Part shown: piece by piece, positions 41,417 to 49,601 of the stretch
How positions within the stretch are numbered: the stretch's first letter is position 1
Layout of the letters: each line of letters starts with the position of its first letter
Origin: Lientehia hominis
GTDB lineage: Bacteria > Bacillota > Clostridia > Lachnospirales > Lachnospiraceae
Assembly: GCF_021044755.1 (NCBI RefSeq)
Contig: NZ_JAJNOR010000001.1
Coordinates: 186,001-250,000, forward strand
Reading direction: 5' to 3'
DNA: 64,000 nt
The notes under the pieces: generated by a model
What the model was told of the DNA's origin: nothing
Databases searched by the model: none
The model's input: the letters and a program-made list of their open reading frames with translations, nothing else
Made by a program: the position numbers and the translations under genes

Positions 41417-41613
41417 GGCTTTTTCTATTGATTAATGAGCGTGGATTTGCAACAATCAGGACGGACGAAAACGCAGAAGCCGGAAACGACTACACGGCGA
41501 AAAAGCAAAGAAGCGCTTAAGTGATATACCCGTTGTCTTGCCTATTTCATAGGCACCCTATCAGCTCTCTTGCGGCCCGCCGGGCACCGGCCTGATAAAA
41601 AGGAGGAAGAACT

Positions 41614-44274
41614 ATGAGAAAGACCAAAAAACAAAACCGATGGCTGATCCTGGCGCTGTGCCTGTGTCTGCTGGCGGGTGTGTTCCCGCTCACCGGCACG
41701 ACATATGCCGCCGAAGCAGACTGCAGGCTCCCTAACGGCCATCAGGGTGCGTGCAAATTTCCTGTGGCGCTGGGAGATTCTCTGACTGGCAGCATGTCCG
41801 ATTCCATCACAGGCGACGGCTACATTTTCTATCCAGCCAGCGGCGAGATGTCTGTCACCGCCAACGAGGGCGTTTTTAACTGGAGGACTGAGCATAAGGT
41901 TTCGGACACAGATATCTTGTCGGTGGTGTGTACGGAAAACGTAAGCGAATTTGGCGGCGATGGCTTCGTTGCCTGCCTTAACCTCACTTCGGTGAGCCTG
42001 TCAGCGAATATGACCGATTATTGGGGCCATCCGTTCGACGGCTGCTCTAACTTGACTACAATTGATGTGGCGCCGGAGAATCCCCGGTATGCAAGCGCGG
42101 ACGGCGCGCTGTATGACAAGGAGAAATGGGAGCTGCTCTACTATCCCGCGGGGAGGAACGGCTCTTTCACAGTGCCGGAGGGCGTGGCCACTGTAAAGGA
42201 AGGCGCGTTTCTCGACTGTCTCGGCTTGACTTCCGTCACCCTGCCGGGCAGCGTGGAGATTCTCGAGCAGAGTTCCTTTCACAACTGTCCGAGTCTTACC
42301 GAACTCTATTTCACCGGCGATAAAGCGCCTACGGTAGGAAATTATGTATTCCAGGATCTGCCCAAGCAAGGTACGCTGTTCCACATCGCCGGAGTGACAG
42401 GCTTTGGTGCAAAGAAGTTCGGCGACCCATATTTAGATCAATGGGAGCGAAAACCGATGGGCATTCTCCCCATGGTACACGGCGACGTAGGATATGCCGG
42501 AGAGCAGTGGTGGGTCATTGGCTGCAACGGGGACGGCATCCGTTCGCAGGACGGTACGATGACTCTTCTGTACAAGGGTTACCTGCGTAATGTCTCCTTC
42601 GATACGCAGGAAAGCCGCGGCGGATGGGAAAACAACCAATATGGCGGCAGCCTGCTCCAAGCAGAAATGGAAAAATTTTACGCTGGAATATCTCCACAGG
42701 AGCAGGTGTTGATCCTGCCGCAAACGCTGGACAACGTGCGGGTGGGCGATGATTACAGAGCCACACTGAATGGGGAACAGCTTGTCTGGTCCTTGTCCTA
42801 TGATGAGGCAATCCGCCTGCCGCAGGACGTCCGTATAATCGAGGGGCCATGGTGGCTCCGGTCGGCCCGCATTACCTATTGCTCTGTCGCATTCTCCAAC
42901 AGCACGCAGCAAGCAGATCTGTTTGAAAGGGATGGCAATATTACTAGCAGCTATGTGAACAATACGTTCGGCAGCCGGCCCGCCTTGACACTAAAGCTGG
43001 ACTCCGTGCTCTTCACAGCCGACGCCGCAGGCGGAAAGCCCGCAGCGGGCAGCAGCCTGCAGGAATACGCCACGCCCACCGGCACGGTCAAGCTGACGGT
43101 GCCGGTGACAGATTCCAGTCTGACCCTGAATGTGCCCACCACCGACCCGATTACCGCCATGACGGGTGGCACGGTCAGCTTTGTGTATGAAAACGCCAAG
43201 ACGGGCGCGAATCACAGCGTGTCGGTACTCATCAAGGACAAGGCCACCGGCGATATCCTCTACTACGGCAGACCAGTGGACTGCACCGCAGCCGCCAGTG
43301 CGGCCGGCACCGCCGGATTTAAGCTGCCGGATGGTCTGGGAGAGGGCGAATACACCTTGCTGGCTTTCAATGAGCAGGTAAACGGCAACAATTTGACCGA
43401 CTTCACTAGTACGCCAATAGAGCTTACTTTAAAGGTGAAAAGCAAATTCAAATTCACTGGCCTTCCGGAGAACTATACTCTGCTGGTGGGCCAGAGCGTG
43501 AGCTGGACCCCCGCTCCCGCGGGCGGCTCCTGGAGCTACGACCCCAATCTTCTCTCCATGACCCAGCACGGCGATACCTACACCTTCAAAGCATTAAAAG
43601 AGGGCAAGGCAACGGCAGCCTACACAGTGGACGGCGTGCTCCGCACCGTAACCATCACCGTTAACGCCATCCCGCAGACGGAGAAAAGCGAAGTCACCGG
43701 CCTTCCGCAGAGCTATGCCATGCTGGTAGGCCAGAGCGTGAGCTGGACTCCCGCCCCCGCGGGCGGCTCCTGGAGCTATGACCCCGACCTTCTCTCCATG
43801 ACCCAGCACGGCGATACCTACACCTTCAAAGCATTAAAAGAGGGCAAGGCAACGGCAGCCTATACGGTGGACGGCGTACCCTGCACCGTAACCATCACCA
43901 TCAATTCCTCCGCCATCCCACAGACGGAGAAAAGCGAAATCACCGGCCTTCCGCAGAGCTATGCCATGCTGGTAGGCCAGAGCGTGAGCTGGACTCCCGC
44001 CCCCGCGGGCGGCTCCTGGAGCTATGACCCCGACCTTCTCTCCATGACCCGACACGGCGATACCTACACCTTCAAAGCATTAAAAGAGGGCAAGGCAACG
44101 GCAGCCTATACGGTGGACGGCGTACCCTGCACCGTAACCATCACCATCAGTTCCTCCGCCATCCCACAGACGGGCGATACTTCGAGCACATTGCCCTGGC
44201 TGCTGGCGATTCTGACGGCATTGGTCTGTTGCGGCGGCCTGATGGTCTACCAGAAGAAAAAGAAAGAATTATAA
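41614..44274 (+). CDS. Cell-wall-anchored LRR surface protein with DUF6273-like module and IPQTG sorting signal
   Basis: This 886-residue protein has a signal peptide (about 1-32). BspA-type leucine-rich repeats follow (about 85-250: CLNLTSVSLSANM, FLDCLGLTSVTLPGSVEILEQSSFHNCPSLTELYF). A DUF6273-like module (about 285-465) contains WWLRSARIT and FGSRPALTLKLDSVLF. A beta-rich region (about 480-610) leads to three near-identical repeats of 80-82 residues from 614. IPQTG at 850-854, a hydrophobic helix and KKKKEL form a class-variant sortase signal. AAGGAGGA precedes the ATG. It is divergent from the AgrA-like regulator gene and is followed by a terminator. Adhesion or sensing is inferred only. 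Confidence 0.87.
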   Translation: MRKTKKQNRWLILALCLCLLAGVFPLTGTTYAAEADCRLPNGHQGACKFPVALGDSLTGSMSDSITGDGYIFYPASGEMSVTANEGVFNWRTEHKVSDTDILSVVCTENVSEFGGDGFVACLNLTSVSLSANMTDYWGHPFDGCSNLTTIDVAPENPRYASADGALYDKEKWELLYYPAGRNGSFTVPEGVATVKEGAFLDCLGLTSVTLPGSVEILEQSSFHNCPSLTELYFTGDKAPTVGNYVFQDLPKQGTLFHIAGVTGFGAKKFGDPYLDQWERKPMGILPMVHGDVGYAGEQWWVIGCNGDGIRSQDGTMTLLYKGYLRNVSFDTQESRGGWENNQYGGSLLQAEMEKFYAGISPQEQVLILPQTLDNVRVGDDYRATLNGEQLVWSLSYDEAIRLPQDVRIIEGPWWLRSARITYCSVAFSNSTQQADLFERDGNITSSYVNNTFGSRPALTLKLDSVLFTADAAGGKPAAGSSLQEYATPTGTVKLTVPVTDSSLTLNVPTTDPITAMTGGTVSFVYENAKTGANHSVSVLIKDKATGDILYYGRPVDCTAAASAAGTAGFKLPDGLGEGEYTLLAFNEQVNGNNLTDFTSTPIELTLKVKSKFKFTGLPENYTLLVGQSVSWTPAPAGGSWSYDPNLLSMTQHGDTYTFKALKEGKATAAYTVDGVLRTVTITVNAIPQTEKSEVTGLPQSYAMLVGQSVSWTPAPAGGSWSYDPDLLSMTQHGDTYTFKALKEGKATAAYTVDGVPCTVTITINSSAIPQTEKSEITGLPQSYAMLVGQSVSWTPAPAGGSWSYDPDLLSMTRHGDTYTFKALKEGKATAAYTVDGVPCTVTITISSSAIPQTGDTSSTLPWLLAILTALVCCGGLMVYQKKKKEL
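43453..44160 (+). repeat. Three tandem repeats of about 240 bp in the surface-protein gene
   Basis: Copies begin at about 43453, 43693 and 43939, each coding 80-82 residues opening with TGLP, then LVGQSVSWTPAPAGGSWSYDP and ending IPQT. Copies 2 and 3 differ at only a few bases, pointing to recent duplication. Copy 1 is more divergent at its start. The repeats resemble bacterial Ig-like spacers. Confidence 0.92.
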
Positions 44275-44311
44275 TCCATGAATCAAAATGACAAGTGATT
44301 ACTTCATTTGA

Positions 44312-44346
44312 AAACCACCGCGGTATAAGACTGCGGTGGTTTTTCT
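44312..44346 (+). terminator. Terminator of the surface-protein gene
   Basis: AACCACCGC pairs with GCGGTGGTT around an 11-nt loop and runs into a T-tract. It lies about 40 nt past the stop. The rest of the 245-bp gap to the convergent threonine-synthase-like gene shows nothing further. Confidence 0.9.
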
Positions 44347-44519
44347 ATTTTACTATGAACTTTTTGAAAAAGGGAGCGGATTTGGCCACAATTTTCTGTC
44401 CGTCAGGAAAGGCGGCAAGACATACCAAAGACAAACTCCTTTATGAGCCGATAGGCAAAATCCGCATCCCACTACAAATTGAGACGACGCCTTTATGGCG
44501 GAAGCTTTTTTCTCTCCGA

Positions 44520-45731
44520 CTATAATCCTGCAATAAAATCATCCAGCTCTTCTAATCTCGTATTGTGACACACTAATTTATGCCGAGACAAGATGGAGGT
44601 ATATTTAAGACCTGTGGACGTGGTCACACAGACAATCTTCTCATTTCCTTTAAGCATTCCCTGCTGCCCCATTTTCCGCACGGCGGCATAGGATGCTGCT
44701 GAACCCGGCTGTACGAAAAGGCCGTTCCGGCACAAAGTCCGCTGTGCTTGCAAAAGCTCCTCATCCGTCACCGACACAGTCTTTCCTCCATACTTCTTCA
44801 GGCATCTCAACACTGCATTTCCACTGGGCGGAAACGCGTTTTCAATGGAATGGGCGATAGTATCCGGATTCTGGGTACGCTCAATTTTATCAAGTCCTTT
44901 TCTGTATGCGTTGTTAATAGTAGCACATCCGACCGCCTGGGCACATACCATAACGGGAATCTTAGAAATCAGCCCTGCTTTCTTAAAATCCAGGAAACCT
45001 TTCAATATCCCCCGGAAATGTCCCCCCGCGCTGGTAGGCACTACAACATAATCCGGAACTTCAAAATTCAATTGTTCGCAGACCTCAAAGGAAAGGGTCC
45101 GGTAACCCTCTATCCGAAACGGCTCATCGGAATTCACAAAATAAATTCCGTGGCGTTCTCCAATGGAAAGGCTCTCGTCATAAAGCCTGGCATAGTCTCC
45201 CTCCACCTTAATAAGGTAAGGGTCATAGACAGCGATTGGATTCAGCTTTTCTTCGTCAATATGATCATTCACCAGAATGAACGCCTTTAGTCCCGCACGG
45301 TTAGCAAACGCAGCCATGGAGATTGCCATGTTCCCAGTGGACAAAGTTCCCGCCTTCCGATATCCCAGCTGCAGGGCCCTCCGGATACCGGCGGCTGATC
45401 CTCTGTCCTTAAAAGACCAAGTGGGATTCACGCTTTCATTCTTTATCAGAATCTCTCCCGCACCGGTTTCCTCTGTTAGCCTCGGCATGGAAAGAAGCGG
45501 AGTGAACCCTTCCCCCATGTTCAAAGCGTCGTTTCTTTCAAAATAAGGAAAAAATTCCCTGTATCGCTCAAACAGCGTTCCTCCGAAGGGCTCCTCCTTC
45601 CGTATTTCCCCATGGCCGTCAAATGGGATTTCCAGAGTCTCTCCGCACTTATCGCAGCGGACCGCCGCTTTCGACGCATCATACTCCGTACCGCATCCGG
45701 TGCATACCAGTTTACAATTCCAATCCGACAT
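44520..45731 (-). CDS. Threonine synthase-like PLP enzyme
   Basis: This protein of 403 residues starts with a Cys4 zinc-ribbon-like segment (CTGCGTEYD...CDKCG) and then a tryptophan-synthase-beta-fold PLP domain. The PLP lysine is in NPTWSFKDRGSAAGIRRAL, the glycine loop in LSTGNMAISMAAFANRAG, and a C-terminal SAASYAAVRKMG and VTTSTGLKY follow. Such proteins are annotated as threonine synthase, but the catalytic family is broad. The start at 45731 has GGGGGAAAGG upstream; a longer open frame is ignored. It follows carbamate kinase on the same strand after 147 nt, which fits a catabolic lyase as well as biosynthetic ThrC. Confidence 0.82.
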   Translation of the reverse strand: MSDWNCKLVCTGCGTEYDASKAAVRCDKCGETLEIPFDGHGEIRKEEPFGGTLFERYREFFPYFERNDALNMGEGFTPLLSMPRLTEETGAGEILIKNESVNPTWSFKDRGSAAGIRRALQLGYRKAGTLSTGNMAISMAAFANRAGLKAFILVNDHIDEEKLNPIAVYDPYLIKVEGDYARLYDESLSIGERHGIYFVNSDEPFRIEGYRTLSFEVCEQLNFEVPDYVVVPTSAGGHFRGILKGFLDFKKAGLISKIPVMVCAQAVGCATINNAYRKGLDKIERTQNPDTIAHSIENAFPPSGNAVLRCLKKYGGKTVSVTDEELLQAQRTLCRNGLFVQPGSAASYAAVRKMGQQGMLKGNEKIVCVTTSTGLKYTSILSRHKLVCHNTRLEELDDFIAGL

Positions 45732-45878
45732 ATCCTTTCCCCCTTTTTCTGTACACCTGAATTTCTTCTCTGTCCTCAGTGTAGCACCGGCGGAAGAAAT
45801 TGGACAATACATCTTTTTATATGGCCCATAACCTAAATCATATGACCACGTCTGAAAGACCGTCCAACCAAATGAAAG

Positions 45879-46817
45879 TCACTGGCAGATAAGGGTGCCG
45901 GTCGTTCCGCAGATGCCATCCCGCGCCTTTTCTAAAAGTGTAATCAGCGCATTCCGGCCGGGGCGGGAGGAAGCAAACTCTGCGGCGGCCTGTACCTTCG
46001 GAAGCATGGACCCGGGAGCAAACTGCCCTTCCCGGATATAATGCTCCGCATCCTTGACGGTCATTCTGTCCAGCCATGTTTCATTCCATTTTCCAAAATT
46101 GACAGCAACCTTTTCAACCGCAGTCAGAATAATGAGAAAATCCGCGTCCAACTGTTCCGCCAGCAGACAGCTGGCGAAATCCTTGTCGATCACCGCGCTG
46201 GCTCCGGTAAGCCGGGCATCGCATCTCGTGACAGGAATCCCTCCCCCTCCACAAGCTATGACCAGATGGCCGGAATCCACCAGAGAACGAATCGCATCTA
46301 TTTCGATGATCTCCGCCGGCCGGGGCGAAGCGACCACTCTCCGGTATCCGCGGCCGGCATCCTCTTTCATAACATATCCGTATTGTTTCTCAGCCTCCTC
46401 CGCCTGCTCCTTCGTCATGAAATGACCAATGGGTTTAGAAGGTGACAAAAACGCGGGATCGTCTTCATTGACCCTCACTTGTGTCATCATGGTAGTGACT
46501 GGTGTATCATATCCCCGTAACCGCAGCTCCTCACGGAGAGCGTTCTGCAGATCATATCCGATATACGCCTGACTCATGGCAACGCAAACAGACAACGGAG
46601 TATTCGGCTGTTCCGACCGTTCCCGGCTCAATGCCGCCATGGCATTGCTGATCATCCCCACTTGGGGACCGTTCCCATGGGTGACGATCACCTCGCATCC
46701 CTCATCCACCAGATCTACGATTACCTTTGCCGTATGCCCTGCTGCCTTTCTCTGTTCTGAAAGGGTAGTGCCCAGTGCATTTCCTCCAAGGGCGATCACG
46801 ATTCTTTTCTTTTTCAT
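45879..46817 (-). CDS. arcC: Carbamate kinase
   Basis: This 312-residue enzyme of the amino acid kinase fold makes ATP from carbamoyl phosphate and ADP. Motifs include VIALGGNALG at the start, VTHGNGPQVG, CVAMSQAYIGYDLQNAL, VIACGGGGIPV, and IDKDFASCLLAEQLDADFLIILTAVEKV. Length is normal. AGGA precedes the ATG at a proper distance. No arginine deiminase or ornithine transcarbamoylase gene is nearby, so the carbamoyl phosphate must come from another route. The PLP enzyme downstream may be co-transcribed. A promoter and a palindrome lie in its 5' region. Confidence 0.93.
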   Translation of the reverse strand: MKKKRIVIALGGNALGTTLSEQRKAAGHTAKVIVDLVDEGCEVIVTHGNGPQVGMISNAMAALSRERSEQPNTPLSVCVAMSQAYIGYDLQNALREELRLRGYDTPVTTMMTQVRVNEDDPAFLSPSKPIGHFMTKEQAEEAEKQYGYVMKEDAGRGYRRVVASPRPAEIIEIDAIRSLVDSGHLVIACGGGGIPVTRCDARLTGASAVIDKDFASCLLAEQLDADFLIILTAVEKVAVNFGKWNETWLDRMTVKDAEHYIREGQFAPGSMLPKVQAAAEFASSRPGRNALITLLEKARDGICGTTGTLICQ

Positions 46818-46859
46818 AAATATTCCTCCAATATAAATATCTGCCTCCCGACAGTATTT

Positions 46860-46940
46860 AATATCAATGATATTTGACGCCGATGGGCAGATGAAATATA
46901 TCTCTTAAAAATATCATACCATAACCGTCTGCAAAATCAA
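46860..46940 (-). promoter_or_regulatory. arcC promoter and downstream operator-like palindrome
   Basis: On the minus strand TTGATT (46935-46940), a 16-nt spacer and TATGAT (46913-46918) form a promoter. A 15-bp perfect palindrome (AATATCA, centre A, TGATATT at 46860-46874) lies about 32-46 nt into the transcript. It could be a repressor site. The matching protein is unknown. Confidence 0.55.
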
Positions 46941-46999
46941 GATATTTTATGAGAATATAGGCTAATTCAAAAACATATATAGCAATTACAGTTAATATT

Positions 47000-47109
47000 C
47001 ATAAATATAAAAAGCTATCAGAGAATATTTATGCAGAAATTATGTAAAAAGATCATCAAAAACGATTGCTGAAAAAAGGGTTGAAAATCATTTCTTATTC
47101 GCTTATCCT
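47000..47109 (+). promoter_or_regulatory. Inverted repeat and promoter ahead of the serine hydrolase gene
   Basis: CATAAATAT at 47000-47008 and its exact complement ATATTTATG at 47025-47033 form an inverted repeat with a 16-nt centre. Further on, TTGAAA (47081-47086), a 17-nt spacer and TATCCT (47104-47109) form a promoter about 50 nt before the gene. The whole 343-bp gap is AT-rich and holds no gene. Confidence 0.5.
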
Positions 47110-47160
47110 TAGTGTCGATGTATAAAAACAGCATAAAAGAAAGCGCGGAGGTCCTATCCT

Positions 47161-48141
47161 ATGAATCAGGTAAAAACAACAGAACTGGAAAAGCGAATAT
47201 ACCAAGATTATGGTACTGTCGCAGGTATAATCATATTGAAAAACGGTCAGCTTCAATACGAAAACTATTTTAACTCCTGCACAAAGGACAGCCGCATCCA
47301 CGTATATTCTGTGACAAAGAGCGTTCTTTCCCTATTGATCGGAATCGCTGTGGATAAAGGATATTTAAAAAACTGCAGCCAGAAGGTGTTGGATTTTTTT
47401 CCGGATTATACAGTCAAAAGGAGAGAACACACTATACAGAATATCACCATTGGAAATTTACTGACTATGACAGCTCCGTATAAATATAAATATTTTGCAC
47501 CCTATATCAAATATTTCAAGAGCAATGACTCAGTAAGATTCACTCTGGATCTTTTGGGCGGAAAGGGACAAATAGGAAAGTTCCGATACACGCCCGTCAT
47601 TGGACCGGATATTTTATCTGGTATTCTTACAAAAGCGGCCGGGCAGCCGGTGCTTGACTTTGCTTCGGAATACTTATTTTCACCGCTGGGCATCACGGTC
47701 AAAAAGTCCATTGTATTACAAAACAAAGAGGAACAGATCGCTTTTAACAGTTCCAGAGAGATAAGCGGTTGGGTATCAGATCCGACAGGAGTGAATACAG
47801 GAGGATGGGGCCTCACTATGGCACCTTCTGATATGGCGAAAATAGGCCAGTTATACTTAAACGGCGGAGTATGGAACGGCAGGCAGATTGTACCGGCTGA
47901 GTGGATAAAAAAGAGTACCGAAGTACAGAGCAAATGGGAAAACTTGTCTTATGGTTATCTATGGTGGATCATCGATGAAAAAGAACATGCCTACGCTGCT
48001 CTCGGAGACGGTGGAAATGTGATCTATGTCAACGAAAGAAAAAAACTGGTAGCCGCAGTCACTTCTCTTTTTGCTCCCAGGGCCAAGGACAGAATAGCAC
48101 TGATCAGGGAGCATATCGAACCTATATTTGAGGACTGTTAA
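47161..48141 (+). CDS. Serine hydrolase, beta-lactamase-related (class C fold)
   Basis: This 326-residue protein has the SxxK nucleophile in VYSVTKS (Ser50, Lys53), a YxN-like region around RYTPVIGPDILSGIL where tyrosine is present, and a C-terminal GDGG region (ALGDGGNVIYV) in place of the HTG motif. This fits the esterase/EstB-like serine hydrolase family rather than true beta-lactamases. No signal peptide is visible, so it is probably cytoplasmic. The start at 47161 has GGAGG 9 nt upstream. Substrate unknown. Base composition is lower in GC than the neighbours (visual impression). Confidence 0.85.
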   Translation: MNQVKTTELEKRIYQDYGTVAGIIILKNGQLQYENYFNSCTKDSRIHVYSVTKSVLSLLIGIAVDKGYLKNCSQKVLDFFPDYTVKRREHTIQNITIGNLLTMTAPYKYKYFAPYIKYFKSNDSVRFTLDLLGGKGQIGKFRYTPVIGPDILSGILTKAAGQPVLDFASEYLFSPLGITVKKSIVLQNKEEQIAFNSSREISGWVSDPTGVNTGGWGLTMAPSDMAKIGQLYLNGGVWNGRQIVPAEWIKKSTEVQSKWENLSYGYLWWIIDEKEHAYAALGDGGNVIYVNERKKLVAAVTSLFAPRAKDRIALIREHIEPIFEDC

Positions 48142-48255
48142 AACGAAACGGGAAATGATTCTGGATTCATAATCGAATCTTCTTTCTCATAGGATGTCTT
48201 AAAGTCATAATCAAGACAATGACAGTACAGGCATTAGGCGGGAAGGAGAACATAT

Positions 48256-49089
48256 ATGTGGAGTAACTGCGGAATTGTAAAAACACCGGTGCTCAAGATG
48301 AAGGAGCATCCTCTGGATGAGGCCCAGACGGTGGACGAGGCCCTGTATGGCATGGAAGTCTTTATCCGCGAACGGGCGCAAAAGGGCTGGGTCTCCATTG
48401 AAACCGATTATGGATATCAGGGGTATGTAAAGGCAGAAGGACTGGAACTGCACGAATGGACAGTCAAACGCTGGCAGAGATTCCGCCGGCTTGTGGTGGA
48501 CGTGCCGCTGGCCGATGTCTTTGAAGTTCCCGGCTTTAAGAATCCGTATTTCCTGAGTCTTCCAAAGGGGAGCCAGGTGGCTGCGACGGAAAATCCAGGA
48601 CAGGCCGGCTGGTATCAAATCCGGCTGGTAGACGGGCGGGGCGCGTATATGAGAAAAAGTCATCTCCGCTCTCTTCTTGAATCCCACTATTCTCTGAAAA
48701 AAGAAGAGGATGTCCTAAGAGAGAGCCTGGTCCGAACTGCACTCTCTTATCTCCACACTCCATACAGATGGGGAGGCAAAACGCCTCAGGGAATCGACTG
48801 CTCCGGGCTCTGTTCCATGGTCTATCTGCTCCATGGAATCTCCATATATCGGGACGCAAAGCTGAAGGAAGGCTACCCCGTCAAGGAAATACCTGTATGC
48901 ACAGTAAAGCCCGGGGACCTTTTATATTTTCCAGGACACATGGCCCTCTATATCGGCGGTCTACAGTACATCCATTCTACAGGACGCATGGGGGACGACG
49001 GAGTCGTAATAAGCAGCCTGAATCATACGGCAGAAAATTACAGAGAAGATCTGGCCGGCAATGTGACTGCGGCAGGCACCATATTTTAA
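48256..49089 (+). CDS. NlpC/P60-family cysteine peptidase (C40) with SH3-like domains
   Basis: This 277-residue protein has two bacterial SH3-like modules (about 10-65 and 80-135) and an NlpC/P60 domain. The catalytic cysteine is Cys182 in PQGIDCSGLC, and His228 in FPGHMALYIGG is the second residue. It should cleave gamma-D-glutamyl-diamino acid links in peptidoglycan fragments. No signal peptide is visible, so it may act on recycled muropeptides inside the cell, as YkfC does in Bacillus. AAGGAG precedes the ATG. It is one of the few plus-strand genes here and has no operon partner. Confidence 0.88.
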   Translation: MWSNCGIVKTPVLKMKEHPLDEAQTVDEALYGMEVFIRERAQKGWVSIETDYGYQGYVKAEGLELHEWTVKRWQRFRRLVVDVPLADVFEVPGFKNPYFLSLPKGSQVAATENPGQAGWYQIRLVDGRGAYMRKSHLRSLLESHYSLKKEEDVLRESLVRTALSYLHTPYRWGGKTPQGIDCSGLCSMVYLLHGISIYRDAKLKEGYPVKEIPVCTVKPGDLLYFPGHMALYIGGLQYIHSTGRMGDDGVVISSLNHTAENYREDLAGNVTAAGTIF

Positions 49090-49544
49090 ATTCAGGCTGC
49101 GGAAGTGTACTACCAAATACTTTTTGGAATCATTCCCTTAAGGGCTCTCAAAATACCGGCAGAAATTCCGGACCGTCACAATGTCGGTTCGCTGGCGATG
49201 CAGGAGCCGCTTTATCCCCGCTCCGGCAGTACCGCTCACAGTCGACAGGAAATCCTTATGATTTCCCGTCTCCCGTTCCCTCAGAAACGGAATCGGTATT
49301 TCCGTTTCTGCCTCCCTCTGCCTGGGGAACACCGGCCGCTGCCCTGCGGCGCTCCCCTTTAGGCCGGTCCGGAATCATTCTGCCGGTCTCCTGTCTGCCG
49401 CACCGTTATGAATGTTTTCCATTTTCCTGATTCCAGAAAAGAATCGGATATCCGCAGAGCCCGCACGCCTTACGGCGGCGGACCTCCTCCTGTCTCTCTG
49501 ATTCGTAAAGATAGGTTTGTTTGAAAGGTATTCAAAAGTACTAC
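49090..49544. other. Intergenic region of about 455 bp without a recognisable gene
   Basis: No reading frame with an RBS or homology pattern was found on either strand. The notable element is a perfect 11-bp hairpin (CAGAAACGGAA at 49282-49292 pairing with 49300-49310 across seven bases) without a T-run. The base composition is coding-like, so a decayed gene or a structured RNA is possible. Confidence 0.5.
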
Positions 49545-49590
49545 AAAAAACACTTCAAGGTACCGGCGTCAGATCCGTCACCTTGAAGTG
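49545..49590 (-). terminator. Terminator of the O-acetylhomoserine sulfhydrylase transcript
   Basis: On the minus strand CACTTCAAGGT pairs with ACCTTGAAGTG around an 18-nt loop and is followed by six T. It begins 11 nt after the gene stop. Confidence 0.88.
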
Positions 49591-49601
49591 CATCGTTTCT
49601 T

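Noticed and set aside
41435..41524. 29-codon plus-strand frame between the regulator and surface-protein genes, considered as a possible signal-peptide precursor
   Set aside because: It has no RBS, is very basic and hydrophilic, and lacks the leader, cysteine and acidic tail of AgrD-type precursors.
43453..44160. Tandem repeats considered as CRISPR or mobile-element repeats
   Set aside because: Units of about 240 bp are in frame within one protein, with no spacers; they are protein-domain repeats.
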